DNA from: Metellina segmentata
Lineage: Eukaryota > Arthropoda > Arachnida > Araneae > Tetragnathidae
Length of the DNA stretch: 64,000 bases
Assembly: GCA_947359465.1 (NCBI GenBank)
Contig: OX375879.1
Coordinates: 97,450,396-97,514,395, forward strand
Reading direction: 5' to 3'
Position 1 is the first letter of the stretch. Each line of letters begins with the position of its first letter. Under the pieces are notes generated by a model that was not told the origin of the DNA, ran no database searches, and saw only the letters and a list, made by a program, of their open reading frames with translations. Positions 34,417-43,770 of this stretch are shown here, in pieces. Made by a program: the position numbers and the translations under genes.

Positions 34417-34876
34417 CTTAAACAAGAGGAAATTCAAAAAATAAAAACCAAAAGGAATTTATTGAAAACGAAAGTGTTGGTGGATCAGGGCGTCATCAGG
34501 ATCATATATTATTTCATCATATTGGTCATCATATTTCTATTTTGTCCTTTCCTCTGAGTCATTGGTGTTGGCGGTTTGTTAAACTGAGTAGCGGCATTTG
34601 TTGCGATCTTCTGGCTTGGTGTTGCCGGTCTCCCGACTGCCGCTGCAGGATTGATATAAATTTTCTTATTTCAATCTTTTTTTTGTATATTTGCTTTTAA
34701 TGGTGTTGGGGGAGTATATGAGCAATTTCTTAGCATTTTGCGGCTCATGTTCGTAGAAAACACCATTTTGTGTTGTATGGGTCAGGCTAATCCCTGATGA
34801 CGCCCTGATCCACCAACACTTTCGTTTTCAATAAATTCCTTTTGGTTTTTATTTTTTGAATTTCCTCTTGTTTAAG
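34417..34876. repeat. Perfect 84-bp inverted repeat around a 292-bp loop
   Basis: The arms 34417-34500 and 34793-34876 are exact reverse complements over all 84 bases by my comparison. They start CTTAAACAAGAGG at the outside and end CGTCATCAGG at the inside. The loop is moderately GC-rich and carries no long frame. I could not identify a transposon class from the ends and see no clear target duplication. The right arm contains AATAAA (at about 34829). It could be a fold-back element or a recently inverted 3' end of a retroelement. Confidence 0.93.
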
Positions 34877-35269
34877 GAAAAAAAAATATTTATATATATA
34901 TATATATACTTATTTATAGTATAGTACTGCAATCGTATTCGAAAAACATACCAAGTGATATCACGTTCAGAAAACACTCTCCCCCCGTATCGACACATAA
35001 ACACTACATCCACCTACATTCGGTTTGAATGAAAATGCCTCTCACAGAGCAATATTTAATCACAGGACTGAACAAAAATCCCGATCCATATTAGGGATAA
35101 TATCAAATACCAGGCTGTTGAAGATGTAATCAGAAACTACCTCTACTCCACCAAGGAAAGAGGTAGCGAGCAACCGGAATCTTCACACGGCAATGAAATA
35201 ATTTTTTTACCAAGAAACTATTTATGATCCAATAAGTGCTATTTTAGCATCCTTTCATTACAGGGTATT

Positions 35270-35830
35270 ACTCGGGGTCTCCCCCTCTATCTCGAACCCC
35301 TCAATTTCCCCATTCACTCAATGCATATCATTTTCTTCCTCTGGTCCGTTTTTTTTCTCCACCATAGAAATATTTCCATATCTCTCTATAATTCGAGAGG
35401 TTTTGCGTGAGCCGTATCATTTTCCGCCCCGGCGCCCGCGCCCCTGTAATTTTCTGCGGCAAGAGTGGTAATTGCCACTTGCTACCGCCGCCCTTTTGTA
35501 CGCCCCAAGTGTCAATCCCAATTCCGCGGCTCTCTTCTCAAGCCCTTTGGACTTTTTTTCTGTTTTGCTTTCCACTATTAAGGCTGTTCTTCCAACAGCT
35601 GAGTCGAGTTTGAGTGACAGGGGAAAATGTAATATTGGAGTGCTTTTCTGTCGGTAACACTCTTCAAAGAGTGACAGTTTTTGTTTCTTTGTCTCTTTCC
35701 CCCATCCCACCCGCTTTCGTCACCTTTGCCGAGTTCTCTTCGAGGCTCGAGTACTGTAATAAATTTCTTTACCTCTGGAATTACGCAGATAATTACTGTG
35801 CTCGGGTAGGTAGGATAAAAACCAAGGACG
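35270..35830. other. GC-rich low-repeat island
   Basis: C/T-rich and CpG-rich sequence (CCGCCCCGGCGCCCGCGCCCC near 35424) contains overlapping frames on both strands with no domain. It is one of the strongest GC peaks outside the Lim1 exon. It is a possible CpG-island-like regulatory element. Confidence 0.4.
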
Positions 35831-36619
35831 GATACGGACGTTCTTCTTTCTTTTTTTTTGTTGGTGTTATTCCTTGCTCGAGTCTCGTTTCTTCGTGGTG
35901 ATTATTTGATGAATTACTAGCTTTGGGTTTCCTTGACTGTTTGAAAAGAATCTGCGGTGCTTGGAATTTCCAGCGCTTCTGAATGTGTGAATTTTTTTAC
36001 TTAAAATTATCGCGCCATTTTTTTTAATTTTAAGAGCTGTTCGTTTTTTCCCTCTTCGAAAAAGTTAGAGTTTGTTATTTTTCTAGATAATGATATGCAA
36101 AGCAGAGTAAATGTTGGCATTTTTGACGTAGTGGAGAATTTCCTTTCTTTTCATTTTGGTGATATTTAAAACTAAGCTTCGGGTTGACCCTCGAAAGCAA
36201 TTAAATAGTGTTGTATTTAAGATTAAATCGTTTCTAAATTGTGAATTCATAAGAAATTATAGATTTAAATTAGTTCTAAGCAATGAATTTGTAAAAAAAA
36301 AATATCGTTTAAATCGATTCTAAAACATGGAATCTGGAATTGAAATGAGAATTTCAAAACAAAAATCTTAATTTTTGTATTCTGCGTGTGATTGATTCAA
36401 CGACAGAATAATAGAATTTTAGGCACAATATAAATAAATGCATTTTTATTAGGGATCATCACGTGATCTCTGTAAAATCCTCATTGCTCATCAACTCTGA
36501 TTTTTCCACTATGGAAGAAAACTTTTTTGTACTTATTTCGGACAGAAAAGAAGCTGTGTTTGATTAAATAAATAAAAATTGATCCATGCAAACACTGTTA
36601 ATGCACCCTGACCACTATG
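35831..36619. other. AT-rich DNA with no recognised feature
   Basis: No repeat or gene was recognised. Confidence 0.5.
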
Positions 36620-36832
36620 CCGACCAATCGGTTAAATGGTCAGGGTGCTCATTTCTGTATCGAAAGGTTCTTGGTTTAAATTCGGGAAAAGGCGTGGATG
36701 TTTGTCGGCCTGGAATAAACGCGTGACCTCTCTTTAAAAGTGTTGTGTCTAGAGCATGTGAGATGTAACTTGAACCTGCCCATTCTGGTGCACTAGTGAA
36801 CGCAAAGTGGTTCACAAATCCGCTCATGAAAA
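36620..36832 (+). mobile_element. Chimeric or highly diverged SINE
   Basis: The head CCGACCAATCGGTTAAATGG, the B box region GGTTTAAATTC and GGCGTGGATGTTTGT match the common SINE 5' third. The remainder (GGCCTGGAATAAACGCGTG onward) does not match its body. Confidence 0.65.
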
Positions 36833-37079
36833 ATAATGAAAAATATTCGACGGGGCGGGTATTATAAAATAAACATCGCCACTATGTTGAGACAGGTATT
36901 TCACACTAGAGCTTAAAATAAATCATGTAAGCATACACACATCTTCCTTTCATTTCATTTCTTGATAAATTGCGCTGTGTGTCTTTTTATTTGTCTACAT
37001 ACATAAACTCGCTACTTTTAATCGAATTCCTGACGTAATTTACAACATAACCACGAGCAATGCGATTCCCAAAGTTTTA

Positions 37080-37770
37080 TGTCCTCAAACCGTGCCACGA
37101 AACCTCAGGGACGCGTTCAGAAACCGAGAAATGTCTTGGAAAAAATCAATGCCCTCGCAGGCAGCCCTTTGCATTAATACCACCTCGCTTTTAAAGTGCA
37201 TGCCAATAAGACCACAGGGTGGTCTCATATCGCATCCTAGATCCCCACTACCTGAACCACTGCCAGGGACTTGTGACGAACCAGGCGGTGGCATCAAATG
37301 ACTCAGGATATCGAATTGAATATCCGAATTCAATGGTGTGGCAGCGAGGGGGTGGAGTAGGGTTCCGACAATCCCACTGCTGGAACTCCAGGAACGGGAG
37401 CGTGTGAACTGTAACTCTGTAACATGTCAAATAATCCGCTCGATTCGGCTACCAGAATGTTTGCTGCAAGTGCAGGCTCCAGTCTAACCCGTAAGCTCGC
37501 ATTATGCGATGGTTATATAGAAGCGTGGGGTGTACAAGTCTATAGGTGTGTGCCTTTCCATCACCGGGCTTAACACGTGATAGTTGGATGGCAGTGTATA
37601 TATTCCGGGGCCATATGGTTATAATGGTGCGCGTTTCGGTTTGGATTCACGAGATGTGGTGGACAAAGAGGATTGTTCGGGGGCATGCGGGATTAGAGAG
37701 TGGATTCAAAGCATGCTTTGCGAATGAAGGGTTGAAAGAAGCTCCAATGGGATCCAAGAACGAGATTTAG
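37080..37770. other. GC-richer unique-looking segment with overlapping short frames
   Basis: Open frames lie on plus (37092-37301, 37546-37770) and minus (37085-37333). The minus frame has a Pro/Gly/Ser stretch (PPPGSSQVPGSGSGSGDLG) and then mixed sequence; I recognise no family. GAATTGAATATCCGAATTCAAT near 37311-37332 is an AT-rich near-palindrome. It may be an unrecognised exon or a conserved non-coding element. Confidence 0.3.
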
Positions 37771-37988
37771 TGCAATAAGCAGCAGTCCCCTTTTTAGTGG
37801 TAGTATCTGTTTTAAGCTTCACTTGATTACAAAGTGGTGTAGTGATCTTTTTACATAGAAACAAAATGAATAGGTAATCATGCTTATGTATCCATGGACA
37901 GTATCTGGATTCTTTAAAGATTTGGAAATATTATATGGGTCCCCTTTCTTTAGAAATGAATTATTTTGGAATATTCTATCGGTCTCTT

Positions 37989-38224
37989 GCCTATTCAAGT
38001 GGTTTTGATGAGATATCTCGTCCATCGAGATCTGATCAATTTTGCTAAGAACAGGGTAATTCGTCATCACGATTTTTTTTTATGGTGACGAGATCGAGAT
38101 TATGTTTTCTTCTAATGGCGAGATTTCTCACCATTAGAAGATGTCTCTGAAACTGGTGATATCTGTCTGATTAGATGTCTCGTCCATCGAACGAGACACC
38201 TCATTGAGAGAACCACCGAATGGA
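37989..38224. mobile_element. piggyBac-like MITE with internal hairpin
   Basis: The left arm resembles CTATTCAAGTGGTTTTGATG then AGATATCTCGTCC. The right end reads inward TCCATTCGGTGGTTCTCTC and abuts TTAA at 38225-38228; the left TTAA is lost. A hairpin at about 38109-38140 (CTTCTAATGGCGAG with CTCACCATTAGAAG) sits in the middle. Confidence 0.55.
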
Positions 38225-38512
38225 TTAATTAGAAAAGAATCATTTGGAAAGATTTTTTTGACTCGTCGTTTCTTTAGAATTATTCTATTAGAAAGATTCG
38301 GTTGGTGCTTTCTATGGAATAGAATCCTTTGGAAAGATATTATGGCTCGTTTCTTTAGACTTATTCTATTAGAAAGATTCTGTTGGTGCTTTCTTTTGAA
38401 TAGAATCATTTGGAAATATTTTAAGGCTCGTTTCTTTAGAATTGTTCTATTAGAAAGAGATTCTGTTGGTGCTTTCTATAGAATAGAATCCTTTGGAAAG
38501 ATTCTAATGGTG
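38222..38512. repeat. ~82-bp tandem array, about 3.5 units
   Basis: TTCTATTAGAAAGATTC followed by GTTGGTGCTTTCT occurs near 38284, 38366 and 38446, with AGAATC.TTTGGAAAGAT between. The frames of 104 codons (plus) and 91 codons (minus) are repeat translations. Confidence 0.92.
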
Positions 38513-38524
38513 AGGTGAGACAGG

Positions 38525-40354
38525 TTATAAGTCCTGCTGTGAATACTACAGGTTACCAAGTAGAATTTTGCGTGTAAATTTCTCTGAGAGTTAATTGAAT
38601 TTTTTCTCTGGCCTCGGATGTATACTAGTGCACTTCCTCTTTCTGCTGTCAACATTTGTTAAAAACAAAGTAAAATGGAGTGATCCTGAGAGTCACCCCT
38701 ACTGAAAATGAAAGAACCCCTTTTCAGTAACTACCACGGCAAACCGAATTTTCAAGGAGCTTTTGCCAAGCTAGACAAACAGTACTTGACGGTGTCTGTC
38801 TTCTGTTGAGCGTAGCTTGTCCCTTTTGCGCCTTAAATCTCAAACCAACCAACCAATACACATCATTAAAAGAAAATGTAAGTTAAAAAATATAAGATGG
38901 AGGCTTAATCCTTTCTTCCACGCGTATATGTTCTGCTATTAAAAAAAATTTGTCCGTTAAAAATAAACAATAGAATGCAAACAAACTCGAAATACTGGAA
39001 GATATCAAACAAGTAAAAGAAACTAGTCGAAAATCATGACAAATTGAAGATGAACTCAATTGTTGAGGTTTTGAGGCTACTCTTGACGACAGGAAAAACG
39101 GATTATTTACTTTTAAGAGTTCACTTGTTAATAAATCACAGAACACTTATGCATCCACTCACTGAGATCTCAAGCTGAAATCATTAAATGCCATCGAATG
39201 TCTTAAGATTTCGCTTTATTGGACATGAATACGAGATCATCACAAGGGACGATGATTACTCAATCTATATTTCCCTAACAAGGCATAGATATGTACATTA
39301 TTTGTTTATTGCTGGATGGCAACAACAGATATATATAAAATAAACCGTATTGTGAATAGTTGGACAATTTTGCTGCTAAGTTCAAGTATGCACGAATAGA
39401 GCTGCATTGTATTAGTAAGACTACACGGGGGGGGGGCTTGAAATTCTCCGAAATGAAATTAAGCAGTCTGATTACAGATGTAATGAGAGAAATCAGAGCT
39501 GAAAAGAAAATTTGAATGTAAATACGTTTGGTGTACAAAAAAAAAAATTCCGAATCGTATTTGAACAACGAAAGGGAAGGTAATTGGAATAGGCGTTCAT
39601 GATTTAATTGCGGTAACATGACTGAAGCGTGCTTTTTGCCATCCATTTTATTGGGGAACAGGATTGACACCAATAAAAATAAACAATATGCTGTTAGGTA
39701 TTTTTAGATAATTTTATTCCATTTAGAGGTATGAAATCCGTACGTGTGGATATGGGCTATTATTCATCATAAATGGATTGAAATAGGATATGAAATGAGT
39801 GTAATTGCACTTTTCTATAGACAGATACAAACAATTAAAAAAGCTTAGCGCAGATGTTATTCCTCCTTTCAGTAGTGTTGAAACAAGACAACTGATGTTA
39901 GTGTGCTATGAAAACAAACCTAACTTGCAAGCCATTGTGCTTGCTGTACTGTTTTCAGTCGAATAAAAAATAAGCATCCAAAGAAAAAGCCTGAGATAAA
40001 AATTGAATGGTATTAAAACAATTCTGCTTAACTCTGAGTTGGTATCTTTCCTAGAAGACAAAATATCTTTGTGTGAGTGCTGCTTTGGATTAGGACCACC
40101 CTGTGGAATCGACTCATAACGAGTTTCCTACGAAACCCCGCAGGGGAAGATAAACTCATATATACTAACAATTTACATATCAAGATTGTAAAGACTAAAA
40201 ACAATTACAGATCCAATGCATCAAAGAATGTGAAAGTAAAAAAATAATTTTAAGAAAGATTTTTTAGTTTTGATGGAGTAGTAATTTTAAATCAATATAT
40301 TAGTGAATCCTTCCTTGTAATCAAGGAATAGTATTAATTTAGATATTTTATACC
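38525..40354. other. AT-rich DNA with no convincing feature
   Basis: An (AACC)n tail at about 38848-38862, after CTTTTGCGCCTTAAATCTC, may close a small retroposon. A poly-G tract lies at 39427-39436. The 132-codon minus frame at 39275-39673 is Phe/Leu/Ser/Ile-rich with no motif and probably chance. Confidence 0.4.
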
Positions 40355-40440
40355 CGCTTTCCCCACGGCTGTAACTTTGGGATTGCTCCCAAAGAGTCGT
40401 TAAAAGCCCGTTCTGTTGCTCCAGTACGACGGTAATTAAA
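40355..40440 (+). mobile_element. SINE 3'-end fragment
   Basis: GATTGCTCCCAAAGAGTCGT, then AAAGCCCGTTCTGTTGCTCC and AGTACGACGGTAATTAAAAT, match a diverged SINE 3' end. The same AGTACGACGGTAATTAAAAT block recurs at 40791 and 41170. Confidence 0.75.
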
Positions 40441-40476
40441 ATACCTACATACATACCCCTATTCTCTAATATAACG

Positions 40477-40790
40477 CCTACCAACCGTTATAGTGGGTAA
40501 GGTGTTAGCCTCTGGATATGAAGGTTCCTGGTTCGAATCCGAGTCAGTACATTGAGGATTGTAAGCTTATGGTGTACCTTAAATCTGTCGTGGCCGAAAG
40601 TTCTCACGTTTTGTGGAAGTTTGAAGAGTGAGTTGCCATGGTTGTAAGAGAGTGAGGTGCCATCATCTGACCGGGGTTTAAAATTACGAGGTGTTGTCCT
40701 CGGTTTTTTCCCTTAAGGGATTGATCCCGGACCGTCGTCAATAGCCCGTTGTGTTGCTTTAGTACGACGTTAACTAAAATTACCATTACC
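40477..40790 (+). mobile_element. SINE A of the triplicated cluster
   Basis: Head CCTACCAACCGTTATAGTGG, B box GGTTCGAATCC and (ATTACC)n tail. Its body carries the ATGGTTGTAAGAGAGT extra segment shared with SINEs B and D. Confidence 0.93.
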
Positions 40791-40844
40791 AGTACGACGG
40801 TAATTAAAATACCTACATACATACCCTTATTCTCTAATATAACG

Positions 40845-41169
40845 CCGACCAACCGGTATAGTGGGTAAGTTGTTAGCCTCTGGATAGGAAGGTTCCTGGT
40901 TCGAATCCGCGTCAGTACATTGAGGTTTGTAAGCTTATGGTGTACCTTAAATCTGTCGTGGCCGAAAGTTCTCACGTTTTGTGGAAGTTTGGAGAGTGAG
41001 GTGCCATGGTTGTAAGAGAGTGGGGTGACTGTGAGGTGCCATCATCTGACCGGGGTTCAAAATTACGAGGTGTTGTCCTCAGATCTTACACTTAAGGGAT
41101 TGATCCCGGACCGTCGTCAATAGCCCGTTGTGTTGCTTTAGTACGACGTTAACTAAAATTACCATTACC
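40845..41169 (+). mobile_element. SINE B of the triplicated cluster
   Basis: Same diagnostic changes as SINE A: AGCTTATGGTGTACCTTAAA, GTTCTCACGTTTTGTGG and the GGTTGTAAGAGAG segment. It also has a TGACTGTGAGGTGCC duplication shared with SINE D. Confidence 0.93.
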
Positions 41170-41226
41170 AGTACGACGGTAATTAAAATACCTACATACA
41201 TACCCTTATTCTCTAATATAACGCCG

Positions 41227-41562
41227 CCGACCAACCGGTATAGTGGTTAAGGTGTTAGCCTCTAGATCGGAAGGTTCCTGGTTCGAATCCGGGTCCGGGC
41301 ATGGATGTTTGTAAGCGTATGGTGTAGAGGCGGCTGGTGCACCTTAAATCTGTCGTGGCCGAAAGTCCTCACGTTGGGTTGGCGTGGAAGTTTGGAGAGT
41401 GGGGTGCCAGCTCAGGTGTTGCTTCGTCATCTGACCGTGGTTCAAAATTACGAGGCGTTGTCCTCGGATCTTTCCCTTAAGGGACTGATCCCGGACCGTC
41501 GTCAATAGCCCGTTGTGTTGCTCTAGTACGACGTTAACTAAAATTACCATTACCATTACCAT
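41227..41562 (+). mobile_element. Young full-length SINE C inserted at the 5' edge of SINE D
   Basis: This 336-bp near-consensus copy has (ATTACC)3. It is flanked by perfect 14-bp duplications CTAATATAACGCCG (41213-41226 and 41563-41576). The right duplication includes the first three bases of the older SINE D, so C entered exactly at D's 5' end. Confidence 0.96.
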
Positions 41563-41573
41563 CTAATATAACG

Positions 41574-41895
41574 CCGACCAACCGGTATAGTGGGTAAGGT
41601 GTTAGCCTCTGGATAGGAAGGTTCCTGGTTCGAATCCGCGTCAGTACATTGAGGTTTGTAAGCTTATGGTGTACCTTAAATCTGTCGTGGCCGAAAGTTC
41701 TCACGTTGTGTGGAAGTTTGGAGAGTGAGGTGCCATGGTTGTAAGAGAGTGGGGTGACTGTGAGGTGCCATCATCTGACCGGGGTTCAAAATTACGAGGT
41801 GTTGTCCTCAGATCTTACACTTAAGGGATTGATCCCGGACCGTCGTCAATAGCCAGTTGTGTTGCTCTAGAGTACGACGTTAATTACAAATTACC
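41574..41895 (+). mobile_element. SINE D of the triplicated cluster
   Basis: Older copy with the same diagnostic variants as B. It ends TTACAAATTACC followed by AAATATAATATAACGATAG. Together with the 5' flank TAATATAACG, this suggests the original target duplication of the founding SINE. Confidence 0.92.
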
Positions 41896-41914
41896 AAATA
41901 TAATATAACGATAG

Positions 41915-42035
41915 GGCCACTGTGGCTCGGTTGGAAGAGTACCGGATTATCAACTGGTTGGTTGCGAGTTCGAATCCGACAAACACCGTAGTGTACGAGG
42001 GGGCTGGTGCACGTTGGTGGTCATGGCCTCAAACC
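41915..42035 (+). mobile_element. tRNA-like SINE head close to the Lim1 splice donor
   Basis: GGGCCACTGTGGCTCGGTTG, then GAAGAGTACCGG and B box GGTTGCGAGTTCGAATCCG, form a tRNA-like head of the second subfamily. It is followed by GGGGGCTGGTGCACG. It lies about 80 bp beyond the exon, on the strand opposite to the gene. The body is lost. It could in principle be a decaying tRNA gene, but the SINE coda makes a retroposon likelier. Confidence 0.7.
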
Positions 42036-42110
42036 TTGTTTTCACTGGCACTATTTTGTTCTGGTTGTGGAATCTTCTTAGCTTGTGTCAGGAAAGTGAA
42101 AAAGTGTGTG

Positions 42111-42116
42111 ACTTAC
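42111..42116 (-). other. Splice donor after homeodomain residue 46
   Basis: On the minus strand the exon ends CAG and continues GTAAGT, a full match to the metazoan 5' splice-site consensus. The intron is phase 0 and falls between Gln46 and the expected Val47. As I recall, this is the position of a conserved intron in Lhx1/Lim1 genes. Confidence 0.93.
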
Positions 42117-42571
42117 CTGTATGACTCTCATGTTGAGACCCGTCTCCTGTGCCAGCTGCTCTCTGATGTGCCTGGTGGGCTTGGGCGTCGCGGCGAAGGC
42201 GGCCTTCAACGTCTCTAGCTGCTTGGCCTTGATGGTGGTCCGCGGGCCCCTGCGCTTCGTGCCCGGCGTGTTCTCGTCGTTCTGCGCCGCCGAGGTGGAC
42301 GAATTGGTGGTTTCGCTGCTGCTGTTGCTTCCGTTGGGGCCCGCGGAAGCCGGGTTGGGCCCGTTGGCGGGGCCCCCCACGCTGCCCGGGGTGGAGTGCA
42401 TGTGCAGCGGGGGGCTACTGACCGTGGAGGCGCAGCCGTTGAGGCCGTTGTGGCCGTCGCGCTCGACGCTAGAGTCCCTCTCGCTCAGCTGGCCGTCAGG
42501 GTCACCACCCAGGCCGTCACCCAGATCGTCCAGATCGTTGCCGTCCGAGGGTGAGCTGGCCGCTAAAACAC
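42117..42571 (-). CDS. Lim1: Internal exon of a Lim1 (Lhx1/Lhx5-type) LIM-homeobox gene
   Basis: This exon encodes 151 full codons plus two bases of a split codon. The N-terminal part (about 105 residues) is a low-complexity linker: an acidic Asp/Gly stretch, then Ser/Gly/Asn/Pro-rich sequence. The C-terminal part, at 42117-42254, is homeodomain residues 1-46, from [20 protein letters not shown] through the [19 protein letters not shown] segment to RVIQ. This is essentially the signature of Lim1/Lhx1/Lhx5 proteins, nuclear transcription factors that act with LDB-type cofactors in head, neural and appendage patterning. Core residues R5, L16, F20 and L40 are present. W48, F49 and N51 of the recognition helix lie in the next exon, which I did not find here. 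The exon is flanked by a strong donor (phase 0, after Q46) and a good acceptor (phase 1). Its high GC and third-position GC contrast with the AT-rich surroundings. Family assignment is very secure; I infer a single invertebrate Lim1 rather than a duplicate. Confidence 0.96.
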
Positions 42572-42592
42572 CTGTAAACGAGAAAAAGCATT
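42572..42592 (-). other. Splice acceptor and polypyrimidine tract upstream of the Lim1 exon
   Basis: On the minus strand a T/C-rich run (CTTTTTCTCGTTTACAG) leads directly into the exon at GTGTTTTAGC. The intron is phase 1, leaving two bases of a codon in this exon. It separates the linker and homeodomain exon from the LIM-domain exons, which would lie above this position and are not found in this window. Confidence 0.88.
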
Positions 42593-42871
42593 CGTTACTC
42601 ATATGCTTCTGAACACAAAAAAACATGTAAAGATGTATGTATAAAGTATAATCGGAAATTTAGCCATCCTTTATAACCTCATCGCTCCGTAGGCTCTCAT
42701 AGTTGAACCTCTGGTTTGAACCTTTTCATACTTGAGAGCTAAATTCTTTATTGCGAACACTAATTCGTGATATATGTGGAATGAAAGTAAGGTTTGTAAC
42801 AAACTGAAATACCAGCAATGCACCAGCAGTGAAACTATAATCTTCCAACTGATATCTGCTGAAATTTGGTT
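42593..42871. other. Lim1 upstream intron sequence, nothing recognised
   Basis: Moderately AT-rich DNA directly upstream of the acceptor. No repeat was recognised. Confidence 0.5.
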
Positions 42872-43186
42872 GGAGCTGATCTGGTGGTCAAGATGTTAGC
42901 CTCTAGATCGGATGGTTCCTGGTTCCAATGTGGGTAGTGCAGGAATGTTTCTGAGGGTATGGTGTAGAGGCGACTGGTGCTCTTTAAATCTGTCGTGACC
43001 GAAAGTCCTCACGTTGGGTTGGTGTGGAGGTTTGGAGAGTGGTGTGCCAGCTCAGGTGTTGCCTCGTCATCTGACCGTGGTTCAAAATTACGTGGTGTTT
43101 GTCGTGGGATCTTTCCCTTAGGGGATTGATCCCGGACCGTCGACAATAGCTAGTTGTGTTGCTCTAGTACGACGTTAATTAAAAAT
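42872..43186 (+). mobile_element. Diverged full-length SINE in the Lim1 upstream intron
   Basis: The head GATCTGGTGGTCAAGATG, a degraded B box (GGTTCCAATG) and the complete body and 3' end (AGTACGACGTTAATTAAAA) are present. It lies about 300 bp upstream of the exon and is antisense to the gene. Confidence 0.92.
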
Positions 43187-43259
43187 TGCCAACTGCCGAA
43201 ACTTGCCGTTCTTCGAAAATTCCCGGGATGTTTGAATTGAAAAGTTTGGGAACCACTGC

Positions 43260-43770
43260 ATAATATGGGTCATGTTGGTACTCAATGTTTCCCAAAATCA
43301 TCGAATTTCTTCGCATCCCAATCGCCCCATTATTTCTCTCCCCCAATGCAAACACAATCCAGCCACATCCACAGTCCACCTCAGATGTCCCTGACAACCA
43401 CCCCTCGCTATCCCAAGTCCAGATCGCTCCGAGATAGACAATCTCGTGCACATTTTTTGTCCTCCTCCAGATACGGCCGTTCCCCGACCCACACAAAAGC
43501 ACGATCTCGTACATTATTCATAGCTGCAGAGATCCCCCGGTGCAGATGGCATTTAAACCGAACACGGCCCTTCCCCGGTACGCGTGTACGGCACCCCCTC
43601 CCTCCCGATATAGAGCCGAGAATTACATCATTTAGTGTGATTGTCCCTCCCCCCTCATATTCGCATTGTTTAATAGCTGCAGAAGGATAATAATGGGGGA
43701 GGGGTTGTTGAGAGCGGAGGAGACGCAGATAACGGGTGTCACAACAACGCGTGACACATTTTATTCCGCG
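43260..43770. other. C-rich, CpG-containing island in the Lim1 upstream intron
   Basis: Low-repeat, C-rich sequence with frames of 141 (plus) and 111 (minus) codons overlapping each other. TTAGTGTGATTGTCCCTCCC and a near-duplicate CATAGCTGCAGAGAT / AATAGCTGCAGAAGG pair occur. It is the nearest GC island to the exon and therefore a plausible intronic enhancer. The frames have no domains. Confidence 0.4.

Larger units (their letters stand above)
40421..41890 (+). repeat. Tandem triplication of a SINE-bearing unit, ~375 bp
   Basis: A junction block containing ACCTACATACATACCC.TATT and CTCTAATATAACGCC precedes SINEs starting at 40477, 40845 and 41574. Units A and B are followed by an identical AGTACGACGGTAATTAAAAT start of the next unit. 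All three SINEs share GTACATTGAGG.TTGTAAGCTT and the extra ATGGTTGTAAGAGAGT segment, so the array grew by duplication and not by separate insertions. Confidence 0.9.

Noticed and set aside
34417..34876. Hammerhead ribozyme in the inverted-repeat arm (CTGATGA near 34794)
   Set aside because: CTGATGA is present, but I could not find a paired stem II followed by GAAA in the correct arrangement.
39275..39673. 132-codon minus frame as a possible membrane protein
   Set aside because: Its Phe/Leu/Ile/Ser-rich composition is what AT-rich DNA gives by chance. No motif, homologous copy or splice context supports it.
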